64,000 nucleotides of DNA, taken from Lactuca virosa (Eukaryota; Streptophyta; Magnoliopsida; Asterales; Asteraceae). The notes beneath the pieces are model-generated. The model did no database searches. It worked only from the letters and a program-made list of their open reading frames with translations, and had not been told where the DNA came from. Below, piece after piece: positions 21,397 through 34,559 of the stretch. Position numbers and translations under genes: made by a program. Within the stretch, counting starts at the first letter, position 1, and every line of letters begins with the position of its first letter. Location: positions 101,237,599-101,301,598 of the forward strand of contig CAKMRJ010005745.1 in assembly GCA_928212115.1 (NCBI GenBank), in the 5' to 3' direction.

Positions 21397-24378
21397 TGTG
21401 ACAACCCGAAATTTTCTATTCTGTACAACCCTTCAATTCAATAGAAGTCAGAAAAGTTGCTGCTAAGTTTCAAACTTTTTTTTTTGGGAATAAGTTTGAG
21501 TATTGTAGGATTTACACTTTAGGAGATATCAGGAGAGAGGATGCCCTAGGGTTATAGTGCATCACTGTTATTCCTAAACTCCAAGGAATTGGAGTTTAAT
21601 GCCTAAATAAAATATTTACAGCCAAAAAACCCTAAATTTGGGAGTATATATATGACACTTAGTCATTATTACACTTTTTCCAAAAACAAGATCCAAATCC
21701 ATTTCTCTCTCAAGTATCATCCAAAAACTTTTCAAGATCTTCAATCTAGTAAGTGTTTCTAGCTTTCTTAAGTTGTTATATGACTTAATCTAGTGTTTTA
21801 ACACACTTCTATCTGTGAAATCATTCCAAAAGGGGTCAATCTTCAAGTTTCACCAAGAACACCAAGAACACACACTAGTGTTCTTGGACTTTTGGACCTT
21901 TTCGTGCTTCTACCTTGTAAGTACTTCTATCTTAGAGTATCTTAAGGCTTGTTACACTTATATATCACAAGAAATCATCCAAGAACACCAAGATCAAAGG
22001 TGTTTACGGTCCAAGAACACCTTGGACCGTAAACCCCATTTAGGGTGCCAATGTGTGCCCTAGCTTATCCTAAGCCTTGGTAACTAGCCTAGATTCATTC
22101 CTTGATATGGTTAGGACTTGAAAACATCAAAATACCATAGATAATATGTGTTTACGGCCGTAAACACATGGAGAAGTGGTCCATGGGCCGTAAACTACAT
22201 ATAGGGGTGATTTGATGCCACAAACACTTCCATAGGCTTATACTTCAATGTAGAAATGCTTCTAAGACTTCAAACAACAAATGGTCAAAAGTGTGTGAGC
22301 TTACGGCCGTAAACCCATGAGTTTACGACCGTAAACTCTTTTGGTTGTGACCATAAAACCGTAAACTCCCTAATGGAGTTTTCCTTGAAACCCAAGCACA
22401 CTAGCCTTTCCTTACAACACTTAGATGCAATCCTTAGCACTTATAACACTTATATGAAGTGTTTAACATGTCTTAGGATGTCTTGACTTTGTTATTTAGT
22501 TGTTAAAGACTAATTAGATACATATATATATATGGTATTATATGTTATCTAGGATCATAGAGTGTGTACAAGTCTTCACTTGACACCTAACATCCTATAT
22601 AGTTCGTTCAATCCCAACCACTTGCGACAGGTGAGTTCATACCCCTTAATTAACCTTTTAAATGTTTTTAAATGCTTTTTTATGGGGGGGGGATACAAGT
22701 TGAATCATGCTAGTTATTACATCAATCACATGTGATTAGTAACTAGCATACAAATGTATTTACTACAATTTTAGCTGTTTTACCAAACAGATTACTTCAA
22801 ATAGCTTTCCAAAACGTTTTTACTTGTTTTAAACTCTTTATCAAACTGTCTTACTTACTGAATGTTTCTTTTCAAAACTATGTTACAATAGAGTTTCAAA
22901 CAAAGGTTTTCCTTATACTTATATCTGTTCTTATATACTGCTTTCAAATCATTTTACAAACTGACATCAAGTCATCTTCTTAGTACTTTAAACTCTTTAA
23001 AGATTTTACAAAACTTCTTGTAATTCTTTATATTATAAATTGCATGCTTTATATATGTATAGTTATATAAGAAATGTTTAAAGGACCTAGGAAGGCTATC
23101 CGCTTTATTTCCTTTTCCTCGATTTGGATGTGGTCTGGTGAGTATCAGGTATCCGTCCGAAGGTCGTTTAAATATTAGTTATGTATCATGTGTACATATA
23201 TAGTCATAAAAGGTTCTTCCAGTCGATTCGATACCCTTGGGTAGCAAGGGTATACATTCATGTTCCTACATTGCTAGTAAACTACTATAGGGGTAGTTTA
23301 GGAAGATACTAATACTAGAACAATGAATCAGACAAAGAGTCGGTTCATTCATGAGTCAATACATGCTAGATACAGAGAGAGCACACAGAACATTCTAATA
23401 CATGCTAGATGGAGAGAGAGCACACAATACAGGCTAGACAGAAGAAGAACATACAATATAGCTAGCACACAAATACATTACATATACATTTATACATTTA
23501 TGTGAGCCATTAAACGGGTCAGGGCACTACCTGCCATGACTGTTTTTGTATCCAGAATCTCCTTAATTGGGGAGCGTATGAGTTTGTGTATAGATCTATA
23601 CTGGATTGACTATCCTGCACCTTGCTGCTCGCTATAGTGGGACTTGCAAGTCTACGGGTGCCAAAGGTCATTTTTACGACATCTTACATTGTCGTTTTAC
23701 TATTGAGTCAGTAGCAGGATACAGGCCGATCACATGTTGCCTTAAAATATAAAATTAGTTTAAGGTAGTTAGTACAGCAGTAGTCACTTTTCATAATACT
23801 ACAGTACTAGGTTATTTTCCCATTACATTCACTTCGTGAACATTCACACGATGCACGGTAATGTAGAAGCTATATTTTTGGTTAATGATAGTCAGATTTG
23901 GGAAAATACACACTCTTACATGAGACACAGATAGATACTAGATGCCTTGGTAGAAGGCTACTTTTAGTAGGAAACATAGGGTTTTCTATAAGGTTCAAAG
24001 CTTTTACATACTTAAACTTCACATACTTACAAATTCATACTACAAATGCTTTTCACAAATACAGACACTAAAATACTTATGATCTCACCAGCCTTAAAGC
24101 TGATACTCTCTTTCAAAATAACTTGTATCCTCAGGTCATCAGTAGACAGGTACAGATGCAAGGTTTAGAGAAGATGGAGCTTATTCAAGACTCATCTTTC
24201 ATTTTGATTTATACTTTGGTGTCTATATAATTTCACAGAATACACTTGTATTAAAATTATACTATTAATGCAATGGATGATGTTGTTGCTTGTTTACTAC
24301 TATTCATGGTTGTGATACTGTACATGACGTCCTCCGCCCCAGAACGTTTCCGCCGTTCTTAGGTTTTGGGGTGTGACA
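21397..24378 (+). repeat. E2 LTR A
   Basis: 2982 bp, TGTGACAACCC to GGGTGTGACA. It holds the 33-bp hairpin at 22012-22044, an extended 22-bp palindrome around GTTTACGGCCGTAAAC at 22147-22168, a T run of 11 at 21475, an AGAGAGAGCACACA tandem repeat (23366-23440) and the putative leader intron 22631-24134. Confidence 0.93.
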
Positions 24379-24381
24379 GAT

Positions 24382-24393
24382 TGGTATCAGAGC
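24382..24393 (+). other. E2 PBS of interior A
   Basis: TGGTATCAGAGC three bases after LTR A; initiator methionine tRNA primer. Confidence 0.9.
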
Positions 24394-25069
24394 ATTATTT
24401 ATAGTGAATTAAGTATATCAACCCATAAAAGATATACTAACTATAAATACAATGGGATTAAAACACTCCGACCAAGAGTTAATACTTTTAAATAATAAAA
24501 TATTTAAAAAAAGTATACGTGCCTGCATTCATACTAAAATCAGTGTCACAATGACAAGAAGAAAAGTATTACGATTGTTGAACACCACAAGTAAGCCTGG
24601 GGATGTATGGTCAGTCCTGGGAATGGCATAGCCTGATCAACTATGCTGGTCCGAGGAGTGATTAGCATATGCCCAAGAATGGTTGTGATGTGACGACAAG
24701 TCTAAAAACTTACCAACACGACCACAATGAAATACCATAGGGGTATTTAGTGTTACTGTAATTACTTATCTGAGAACTAAATAGATTTTTATTAGTATGT
24801 CAATAGTTGTTTAGTGGATACACTAAGGTTATATGTACTAGGATGTCATAGACTTAGAATCTGTGAATCTTTGCTTTATGTCCTGTCCTCGTTGGGTTGG
24901 GGGCTTAGAGTTAGGGTCACTTATTCGAAGGTCTATCCTATCCTAAATACATATAACTGGTATGCGCTAAACAAGTATTGAAACAACTGATAAAGATCAT
25001 CTTATAGTTATCTTAGTTAGTTCGTCTATTTAGTTAGTTCTCATTGTCTCCTTTTCTCGCGTAGATAAC

Positions 25070-25702
25070 ATGGCTGGATTCCATCCCTACGGCAACTTGT
25101 ACTTCCCTAACCAGGGTAATGAAGGCGGGTTTGAAGCTGACCCAGGAAATGACCACCCAATCCCTGTGGAAGGTCACCAGGCTGAAGGCTTAGGAGATGG
25201 TTCCGATTCCGAGCCTGAAGTGGAGAACCTACCCCCGATGGCTCTTGTTCCAAATCCTAACCCTCGTCCGGCCTTTCAAGGCCCGACGCCTCCATGGGTG
25301 GAAAGCTTGGAAACATGGAGCCAAGGGCAGGACCAACCCATGCCATTTAATGGAGACCGAAGCTTTTATGACCTAAGCGAAGGGGGCTCAGCAGACAGAG
25401 TCTTGCCAATCCTAGTCCGCAGAGTGGCCCGGAATGAGATTCAAGGCAGGACAGCCCTACATCAAATCACAGAAGTTGTCGCCAATGCGAGAATGCATAC
25501 CCTCCGCACTATTCGTCTGGAAGATGCTCGTGAGAAATCGGAGAGAGACCATGAAACCCTGCTGCAAGCACTGGCTGAATCACGAGCCGAAGTCATAGAA
25601 CTCCGAGTACGCCAGAGGGTGTACGAAAGACACCTGCTTGATGTGGAACGTCAACTGGCTGATCTAAGGGTTCACCAGAGGGACGACCGTCACCAGTTTT
25701 AG
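25070..25702 (+). CDS. E2 upstream ORF, intact copy (MAGFHP family)
   Basis: A complete 210-residue frame from the ATG at 25070 to a TAG at 25700-25702. The N-terminus is MAGFHPYGNLYFPNQG. An acidic segment follows (GDGSDSEPEVENLPP), then a proline/tryptophan segment (AFQGPTPPWVESLETW) and a block shared with E1 (FNGDRSFYDLSEGGSADRVL). Residues from about 135 to 205 are rich in E, R, L and A with heptad-like spacing, consistent with a coiled coil. No signal peptide, membrane segment or known domain is seen. It lies 690 bp after the PBS and 850 bp before gag. The function is unknown; a regulatory or structural protein of the element is a guess. It is the only clearly intact element frame in E2. 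Confidence 0.7.
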   Translation: MAGFHPYGNLYFPNQGNEGGFEADPGNDHPIPVEGHQAEGLGDGSDSEPEVENLPPMALVPNPNPRPAFQGPTPPWVESLETWSQGQDQPMPFNGDRSFYDLSEGGSADRVLPILVRRVARNEIQGRTALHQITEVVANARMHTLRTIRLEDAREKSERDHETLLQALAESRAEVIELRVRQRVYERHLLDVERQLADLRVHQRDDRHQF

Positions 25703-26549
25703 ATGCCTTACTTTCTTTCCCTGTTATAAGGAATCGTTTTCCTATCTATGTCCTAAGTGGCATTTTTCTATAAAACTATCTTGTACTAGAGTACTTTTAG
25801 TTAGGCCTTTATGCGGCCAAAACCTTTCCACTCTGGATATGATGTAAGACCTTCTATAAGGTCAATTTTTCCCGAACTTATTACGCCATGAATAGCAAAG
25901 ATATTGATAGTCGGCTAACTTCTGCGTCATTCTTTATTCAAATACTTTCATCATCCCATCATGGGAGTCTATTTGAAACTCACACTAGTCAATTTATTGA
26001 ACTAGGGAAATTTAATTCAGGGATAATTTCCAATTCTTCTTCAAGGGTTGGATCATGTTAGCTACCAACGGATGGTACCCTGTTTGACGTCAAGCGTCAT
26101 AAAACCATTCTATGAACTTACTCCTACTCCGTACTAGGACTGCATCATAGGGATGTAGGTCAAACCTGCGAGAACATACTTCTTCTCTTTAGGTGATCGA
26201 TCGAAATACATCTAGGTTCAATGGTTGCCTTTTCTAGAAATTATAGTTCGTTAAGAAAGATTAGTAAGAAGATTATTATTATGATTTCCTCGCTTATACA
26301 TTCCCAAATTATATATAACGAAGACCTGGTAGACAATAGAATGTGAGATTTCTAACTTAGTTTCTTTTCCTCGTTGGGATGTGAAACTAAGGTAGAATCA
26401 CACATTTTACTATCCGCCCAGTCTTGATTATATCATAATGTGTATAAGCTAAGTTTTCATATATAATAACTCATCCCTTAGTCAGAATCAAATAATCTAG
26501 GGTCAAACTTAGTCACTCACGAACTTCATGTCTTTCGTATTACAGAATC
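25703..26549 (+). other. E2 spacer A between upstream ORF and gag
   Basis: Non-coding. It carries a copy of the leader motif at 26365-26455 (TTCCTCGTTGGGATGTG) and the block CTGCATCATAGGGATGTAGG at 26139-26158, which is also found upstream of gag in E4. A splice-acceptor-like TCGTATTACAG lies just before the gag ATG. Confidence 0.6.
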
Positions 26550-27318
26550 ATGTCATCAACTGGAACCAGTCAGACGATCAACGAAACCCTTGCCTTTCCT
26601 ATGGACGCCGCTACTTTTCAAGCCGCAGCTACAACTGCTGTGACGGCTGTCGTGGCAGCTGTCCTCGCAAACCGCAGCGCTATTAACGCAAGCAATGCTG
26701 ACGAAGGGGTGGACAATCCCGATCATGGTATCAATACAGGAAGTCATCAAACGATAACAGTAACAGACTCGCAAAGCCAAAAAAATAGAGAATAGGAAAC
26801 GAAAGCGCAAAACCCAGAAGGAACGCAAACGATCACAAAGACTCGCCATGCAACAACAACAAGCGGCAACCCCTGCCATCCCAGTGCCAAGCAGGCCATA
26901 CGAGGGAAAACTTCCGAAGTGTGATAAGTGTAGTTTCCATCATCATGGGGCTTGCCATGAAATGCAATGTTGCAATTGCCTAAAAATAGGGCACCATGCT
27001 CATAGTTGTGGAGCACCGGCCCTACTCATCACTCAAGCCCCTGGCATAGAGGTCAACCAGACTTCCAAGAGTGGTGGTAAAGCAGGACACTTTAAAAGGA
27101 AATTTTCAAAGTGGACGAACAAGGAGGGCACTCGTGTCCACATAACTCTGACTCGACACATCACTTCCACCACCGATATTGGTACTAGCCGGATATGTCA
27201 TCAATGTGGTGAGATAGGACATCTCAAGAAAGACTGTCCAATAGCAAAGAACTCGGGCGCAGATGGGAAGATTCTAAGGATCACAGCTGCAGGAGAGACT
27301 ACGTCGGTCCCTCGTTAG
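26550..27318 (+). pseudogene. E2 gag remnant A: N-terminus plus zinc knuckles, capsid deleted
   Basis: The ATG at 26550 opens MSSTGTSQTINETLAFPMDA and the alanine/threonine-rich head typical of Tekay gag. After about 75 codons the sequence jumps to a basic linker and then to the knuckle region, leaving out the capsid seen in E1. A frame break lies near 26785. The knuckle frame (about 26848-27318) holds CDKCSFHHHGAC, CCNCLKIGHHAHSC and CHQCGEIGHLKKDC; the last two fit the CCHC spacing. Nucleic-acid-binding residues are kept, while capsid assembly is impossible. Confidence 0.82.
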
Positions 27319-28189
27319 AGTACCTAGGCGTTCGTTGTAACAGACACTTAAACTGTTTAAAATTAGTGCAACTTGAGTCTTATCTTTTGCGAGATCCCGT
27401 CAGTAAAGGGATGCTCGTGCTGCGTATACTTGTCTTTTGTAGTATACCTAGTTCGCAGCAATAGTCTAGTAGTGAATCTATTGTACTGTAACGCTGTTAA
27501 AAGTTGCACTGTTGGATTTTGTCTATAACGCCTTTACGATCAAGTCAAATGTCTGTTTCCCAAGTGAGTCCGATATTATCTTCAGCTAGATTCAATTCGA
27601 TCCACTCAATACCAATTTCGTACGTACATCTTTTTTTCCGTACACGTCTTTCTAGAGAAGCCGTCATTCCAAAATTCCGAGGTACGCATGCCGAGAGTAC
27701 CTTATGTCCCGTACCTTTCCCGAAGACACTTCAGCAAAACTCCCCAGAATACTACTCGTATAGTACGTCAAGTTCAACCCGAAGATCCATACAATTGATC
27801 TATCACTGAAGAAGATATATACAAGGGTGGTATATAATCAAGGTTCTACAGGTTTAGAATTGATAATTCCACTTTAACTTCTTTTCCTCGTTGGGATGTG
27901 AGCTTAAGGAAGAATCATTTATTCGACTACCTTTTCAATCTTAATTATATACGGCTCGTATACACGAGACTGTGATCGATGAACCATGTATGACTTCTAC
28001 AATGAACCTCAGGACGGAGACTGCCCAAGACTATGAGTAATCACCTCCTCATGTGAACAAACTTAGAACCCAGTACGACTCTTACAACCAGATCGCCCTA
28101 CAGTCTAAACACCTACAGAGCTACAAGAACAGTCAGGACAACGTAATGAACTACCCGGCAAAAGAATAGGAAGACCAAGCTCCTCGCCT
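27319..28189 (+). other. E2 gag-pol spacer A
   Basis: Decayed sequence with a leader-motif copy at 27885-27970 (TTCCTCGTTGGGATGTGAGC, then ATTATATACGGCTCGTATAC). A few protease-like words may persist near 27530-27780, but nothing is convincing. Confidence 0.5.
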
Positions 28190-29407
28190 AGGAGACCTCC
28201 GGTCTTATTCTTCAGAAAGGTGGACGAATAGTATCATGAGTACATCGACTATCGAAAACCTCGTCAAGATTTCCATTGGAAATCATTACCCCCTGCTACG
28301 CATAGATGAGTTGGTTTAGCAAACGCAAGGAACGAATTTCCTTTCAGAAAAGGACCTGAGATCCGAATATCACCAGTTTCGATTGTTAGCTAAGGATGTC
28401 CCGAAGACGACCTTCCGAACTCAATGCGAACACTACGAGTCGGTAGTGATACCCCTCGGATAGGACCAATACGCCCATAGTATTCATGAGCTTAGTGAAT
28501 AGGGTACGCCGTTCTTACTAGGATCAGTTCATCATTTAATCTTATAAATGACTTACTTATCTACTCTCGTAGTAAGAAGGAAATCACAAAGAACATCTAC
28601 AACAAACCATAGAACCAAAACATTCAGAGAAGCATTGAACGAAGTTCTCTAAATACGAGTTGTAATTGAAGAGTCAAATTGCTAAGACGCACTATTAGTG
28701 ATATGGGAATTCTTGAGGACCCTTTCAATTTATCACAACCGTTGAGAATTTGTCAGCACCGAAGACGCCATCGGAAATTCGCCAAATGCTAGGTTCCACA
28801 GACCTACTGTCGTAGTTCATCTAGAACTCCTCGCAATTTGCGAAACCTCTTAAGACTTTGACCCAGAAAGGAGCGACCCTTGACTAGGAAGAGAAGCAAG
28901 AGAGAGAAACCCTTGGAACTCCAGGTGAGAGACCAATTTCATTTGGAAGTCTCACTCTGGGAAGGCTTAATACGCTTCGTAAAGCGTGGAAAGCTAAATT
29001 CAAGATAGTTAGGACCTTCGAGATTCTTGCCAGAATCGGCCTGTAACTCACAAACTCAATCTACCCCGCGAGCTTAGTAACGTACATTCTATTCTTCACG
29101 TTTCGAACTTGTAAAAGTATCTATCCGAAGAGACTCTTGAAATCCCACTCGAAGAGATCGAGTTCCACAAAGCCTCATCTGAGTGGAAGAACCGTAGCGA
29201 CCATGGACCGAGAGGCCATGCGAACGATTCATAGCCATTTCCCATTAGTGAAGGTTCGCTGGAATGCCAACCAAAGACCTACATTCACTTGAGAGCGCGA
29301 GAATCAATCGATTAGGAAGTATCCCCACTTCTTGGCTCGATTATTCATGCCTACTTCCTTACCTAAATTCTAATTTCGGGACGAAATTCCTTCTAAGGGG
29401 GGGATGA
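28190..29407 (+). pseudogene. E2 pol remnant A: RT fragment joined to chromodomain tail
   Basis: 28190-28620 aligns by eye with E1 RT from PVLFVKK through the segment before the catalytic loop; EYIDYRKP, KDLRSEYHQFRLL and PKTTFRTQ are readable. The catalytic loop region is damaged near 28545-28570, and stops are frequent. Thumb-like sequence continues to about 28890. Then RNase H and integrase are missing and the sequence enters the integrase C-terminal/chromodomain tail (28899 on), also full of stops. It ends in the PPT before LTR B. No enzyme can be made from it. Confidence 0.83.
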
Positions 29408-32385
29408 TGTGACAACCCGAAATTTTCTATTCTGTACAACCCTTCAATTCAATAGAAGTCAGAAAAGTTGCTGCTAAGTTTCAAACTTTTTTTTTTGGAA
29501 TAAGTTTGAGTATTGTAGGATTTACACTTTAGGAGATATCAGGAGAGAGGATGCCCTAGGGTTATAGTGCATCACTGTTATTCCTAAACTCCAAGGAATT
29601 GGAGTTTAATGCCTAAATAAAATATTTACAGCCAAAAACCCTAAATTTGGGAGTATATATATGACACTTAGTCATTATTTACACTTTTTCCAAAAACAAG
29701 ATCCAAATCCATTTCTCTCTCAAGTATCATCCAAAAACTTTTCAAGATCTTCAATCTAGTAAGTGTTTCTAGCTTTCTTAAGTTGTTATATGACTTAATC
29801 TAGTGTTTTAACACACTTCTATCGTGAAATCATTCCAAAAGGGTCAATCTTCAAGTTTCACCAAGAACACCAAGAACACACACTAGTGTTCTTGGACTTT
29901 TGGACCTTTTCGAGCTTCTACCTTGTAAGTACTTCTATCCTAGAGTATCTTAAGGCTTGTTACACTTATATATCACAAGAAATCATCCAAGAACACCAAG
30001 ATCAAAGGTGTTTACGGTCCAAGAACACCTTGGACCGTAAACCCCATTTAGGGTGCCAATGTGTGCCCTAGCTTATCCTAAGCCTTGGTAACTAGCCTAG
30101 ATTCATTCCTTGATATGGTTAGGACTTGAAAACATCAAAATACCATAGATAATATGTGTTTACGGCCGTAAACACATGGAGAAGTGGTCCATGGGCCGTA
30201 AACTACATATAGGGGTGATTTGATGCCACAAACACTTCCATAGGCTTATACTTCAATGTAGAAATGCTTCTAAGACTTCAAACAACAAATGGTCAAAAGT
30301 GTGTGAGCTTACGGCCGTAAACCCATGAGTTTACGACCGTAAACTCTTTTGGTTGTGACCATAAAACCGTAAACTCCCTAATGGAGTTTTCCTTGAAACC
30401 CAAGCATACTAGCCTTTCCTTACAACACTTAGATGCAATCCTTAGCACTTATAACACTTATATGAAGTGTTTAACATGTCTTAGGATGTCTTGACTTTGT
30501 TATTTAGTTGTTAAAGACTAATTAGATACATATATATATATATATGGTATTATATGTTATCTAGGATCATAGAGTGTGTACAAGTCTTCACTTGACACCT
30601 AACATCCTATACAGTTCGTTCAATCCCAACCACTTGCGACAGGTGAGTTCATACCCCTTAATTAACCTTTTAAATGTTTTTAAATGCTTTTATGGGGAGG
30701 GATACAAGTTGAATCATGCTAGTTATTACATCAATCACATGTGATTAGTAACTAGCATACAAATGTATTTACTACACTTTTAGCTGTTTTACCAAACAGA
30801 TTACTTCAAATAGCTTTCCAAAACGTTTTTACTTGTTTTAAACTCTTTATCAAACTGTCTTACTTACTGAATGTTTCTTTTCAAAACTATGTTACAATAG
30901 TGTTTCAAACAAAGGTTTTCCTTATACTTATATCTGTTCTTATATACTGCTTTCAAATCATTTTACAAACTGACATCAAGTCATCTTCTTAGTACTTTAA
31001 ACTCTTTAAAGATTTTACAAAACTTCTTTTAATTCTTTATATTATAAATTGCATGCCTATATATGTATACTTATATAAGAAATGTTTAAAGGACCTAGGA
31101 AGGCTATCCGCTTTATTTCCTTTTCCTCGTTTGGATGTGGTCTGGTGAGTATCAGGTATCCGTCCGAAGGTCGTTTAAATATTAGTTATGTATCATGTGT
31201 ACATATATAGTCATAAAAGGTTCTTCCAGTCGATTCGATACCCTTGGGTAGCAAGGGTATACATTCATGTTCCTACATTGCTAGTAAACTACTATAGGGG
31301 TAGTTTAGGAAGATACTAATACTAGAACAATGAATCATACAAAGAGTCAGTTCATTCATGAGTCAATACATGCTAGATAGAGAGAGAGCACACAGAACAT
31401 TCTAATACATGCTAGATGTAGAGAGAGCACACAATACAGGCTAGACAGAAGAAGAACATACAATACAGCTAGCACACAAATACATTACATATACATTTAT
31501 ACATTTATGTGAGCCATTAAACGGGTCAGGGCACTACCTGCCATGACTGTTTTTGTATCCAGAATCTCCTTAATTGGGGAGCGTATGAGTTTGTGTATAG
31601 ATCTATACTGGATTGACTATCCTACACCTTGCTGCTCGCTACAGTGGGACTTGCAAGTCTACGGGTGCCAAACGTCATTTTTACGACATCTTACATTGTC
31701 GTTTTACTATTGAGTCGGTAGCAGGATACAGGCCGATCACATGTTGCCTTAAAATATAAAATTAGTTTAAGGTAGTTAGTACAGCAGTAGTCACTTTTCA
31801 TAATACTACAGTACTAGGTTATTTTCCCATTACATTCACTTCGTGAACATTCACACGATGCACGGAAATGTAGAAGCTATATTTTTGGTTAATGATAGTC
31901 AGATTTGGGAAAATACACACTCTTACATGAGACACAGATAGATACTAGATGCCTTGGTAGAAGGCTACTTTTAGTAGGAAACATAGGGTTTTCTAGAAGG
32001 TTCAAAGCTTTTACATACTTAAACTTCACATACTTACAAATTCATACTACAAATGCTTTTCACAAATACAGACACTAAAATACTTATGATCTCACCAGCC
32101 TTAAAGCTGATACTCTCTTTCAAAATAACTTGTATCCTCAGGTCATCAGTAGACAGGTACAGATGCAAGGTTTAGAGAAGATGGAGCTTATTCAAGACTC
32201 ATCTTTCATTTTGATTTATACTTTGGTGTCTATATAATTTCACAGAATACAATTGTATTAAAATTATACTATTAATGCAATGGATGATGTTGTTGCTTGT
32301 TTACTACTATTCATGGTTGTGATACTGTACATGACGTCCTCCGCCCCAGAACGTTTCCGCCGTTCTTAGGTTTTGGGGTGTGACA
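29408..32385 (+). repeat. E2 LTR B
   Basis: 2978 bp with the same ends as LTR A. Differences are scattered single bases and changes in homopolymer or TA-repeat length, for example at 30533-30546. Hairpin at 30010-30042. Confidence 0.93.
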
Positions 32386-32388
32386 GAT

Positions 32389-32400
32389 TGGTATCAGAGC
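32389..32400 (+). other. E2 PBS of interior B
   Basis: TGGTATCAGAGC three bases after LTR B, so the middle LTR serves both as 3' LTR of one unit and as 5' LTR of the next. Confidence 0.9.
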
Positions 32401-33076
32401 ATTGTTTATAGTGAATTAAGTATATCAACCCATAAAAGATATACTAACTATAAATACAATGGGATTAAAACACTCTGACCAAGAGTTAATACTTTTAAAT
32501 AATAAAATATTTAAAAAAAGTATACGTGCCTGCATTCATACTAAAATCAGTGTCACAATGACAAGAAGAAAAGTATTACGATTGTTGAACACCACAAGTA
32601 AGCCTGGGGATGTATGGTCAGTCCTGGGAATGGCATAGCCTGATCAACTATGCTGGTCCGAGGAGTGATTAGCATATGCCCAAGAATGGTTGTGATGTGA
32701 CGACAAGTCTAAAAACTTACCAACACGACCACAATGAAATACCATAGGGGTATTTAGTGTTACTGTAATTACTTATCTGAGAACTAAATAGATTTTTATT
32801 AGTATGTCAATAGTTGTTTAGTGGATACACTAAGGTTATATGTACTAGGATGTCATAGACTTAGAATCTGTGAATCTTTGCTTTATGTCCTGTCCTCGTT
32901 GGGTTGGGGGCTTAGAGTTAGGGTCACTTATTCGAAGGTCTATCCTATCCTAAATACATATAACTGGTATGCGCTAAACAAGTATTGAAACAACTGATAA
33001 AGATCATCTTATAGTTATCTTAGTTAGTTCGTCTATTTAGTTAGTTCTCATTGTCTCCTTTTCTCGCGTAGATAAC

Positions 33077-33709
33077 ATGGCTGGATTCCATCCCTACGGC
33101 AACTTGTACTTCCCTAACCAGGGTAATGAAGGCGGGTTTGAAGCTGACCCAGGAAATGACCACCCAATCCCTGTGGAAGGTCACCAGGCTGAAGGCTTAG
33201 GAGATGGTTCCGATTCCGAGCCTGAAGTGGAGAACCTACCCCCGATGGCTCTTGTTCCAAATCCTAACCCTCGTCCGGCCTTTCAAGGCCCGACGCCTCC
33301 ATGGGTGGAAAGCTTGGAAACATGGAGCCAAGGGCAGGACCAACCCATGCCATTTAATGGAGACCGAAGCTTTTATGACCTAAGCGAAGGGGGCTCAGCA
33401 GACAGAGTCTTGCCAATCCTAGTCCGCAGAGTGGCCCGGAATGAGATTCAAGGCAGGACAGCCCTACATCAAATCACAGAAGTTGTCGCCAATGCGAGAA
33501 TGCATACCCTCCGCACCTATTCGTCTGGAAGATGCTCGTGAGAGAATCTGAGAGAGACCATGAAACCCTGCTGCAAGCACTGGCTGAATCACGAGCCGAA
33601 GTCATAGAACTCCGAGTACGCCAGAGGGTGTACGAAAGACACCTGCTTGATGTGGAACGTCAACTGGCTGATCTAAGGGTTCACCAGAGGGACGACCGTC
33701 ACCAGTAGT
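33077..33709 (+). pseudogene. E2 upstream ORF, copy B, frameshifted
   Basis: Same protein as at 25070 for 148 residues. An extra C at about 33517 (CGCACCTATTCG against CGCACTATTCG in copy A) then shifts the frame, giving a stop at 33539-33541. The region downstream still matches copy A to 33709, with a second small difference near 33543 (GAGAGAATCTG against GAGAAATCGG). The lesion is private to this unit, so it arose after the units separated or came from a different parent. Confidence 0.78.
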
Positions 33710-34559
33710 AGATGCCTTACTTTCTTTCCCTGTTATAAGGAATCGTTTTCCTATCTATGTCCTAAGTGGCATTTTTCTATAAAACTATCTTGTACTAGAG
33801 GTACTTTTAGTTAGGCCTTTATGCGGCCAAAACCTTTCCACTCTGGATATGATGTAAGACCTTCTATAAGGTCAATTTTTCCCGAACTTATTACGCCATG
33901 AATAGCAAAGATATTGATAGTCGGCTAACTTCTGCGTCATTCTTTATTCAAATACTTTCATCATCCCATCATGGGAGTCTATTTGAAACCCACACTAGTC
34001 AAGTTATTGAACTAGGGAAATTTAGTTCAGGGATAATTTCCAATTCTTCTTCAAGGGTTGGATCATGTTAGCTACCAACGGATGGTACCCTGTTTGACGT
34101 CAAGCGTCATAAAACCATTCTATGAACTTACTCCTACTCCGTACTAGGACTGCATCATAGGGATGTAGGTCAAACCTGCGAGAACATACTTCTTCTCTTT
34201 AGGTGATCGATCGAAATACATCTAGGTTCAATGGTAGCCTTTTGTAGAAATTCTAGTTCGTTAAGAAAGATTAGTAAGAAGATTATTATTATGATTTCCT
34301 CGCTTATACATTCCCAAATTATATATAACGAAGACCTGGTAGACAATAGAATGTGAGATTTCTAACTTAGTTTCTTTTCCTCGTTGGGATGTGAAACTAA
34401 GGTAGAATCACACATTTTACTATCCGCCCAGTCTTGATTATATCATAATGTGTATAAGCTAAGTTTTCATATATAATAACTCATCCCTTAGTCAGAATCA
34501 AATAATCTAGGGTCAAACTTAGTCACTCACGAACTTCATGTCTTTCGTATTACAGAATC
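33710..34559 (+). other. E2 spacer B between upstream ORF and gag
   Basis: Near-identical to spacer A, with the leader motif at about 34375-34465. Nothing coding is seen. Confidence 0.6.
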
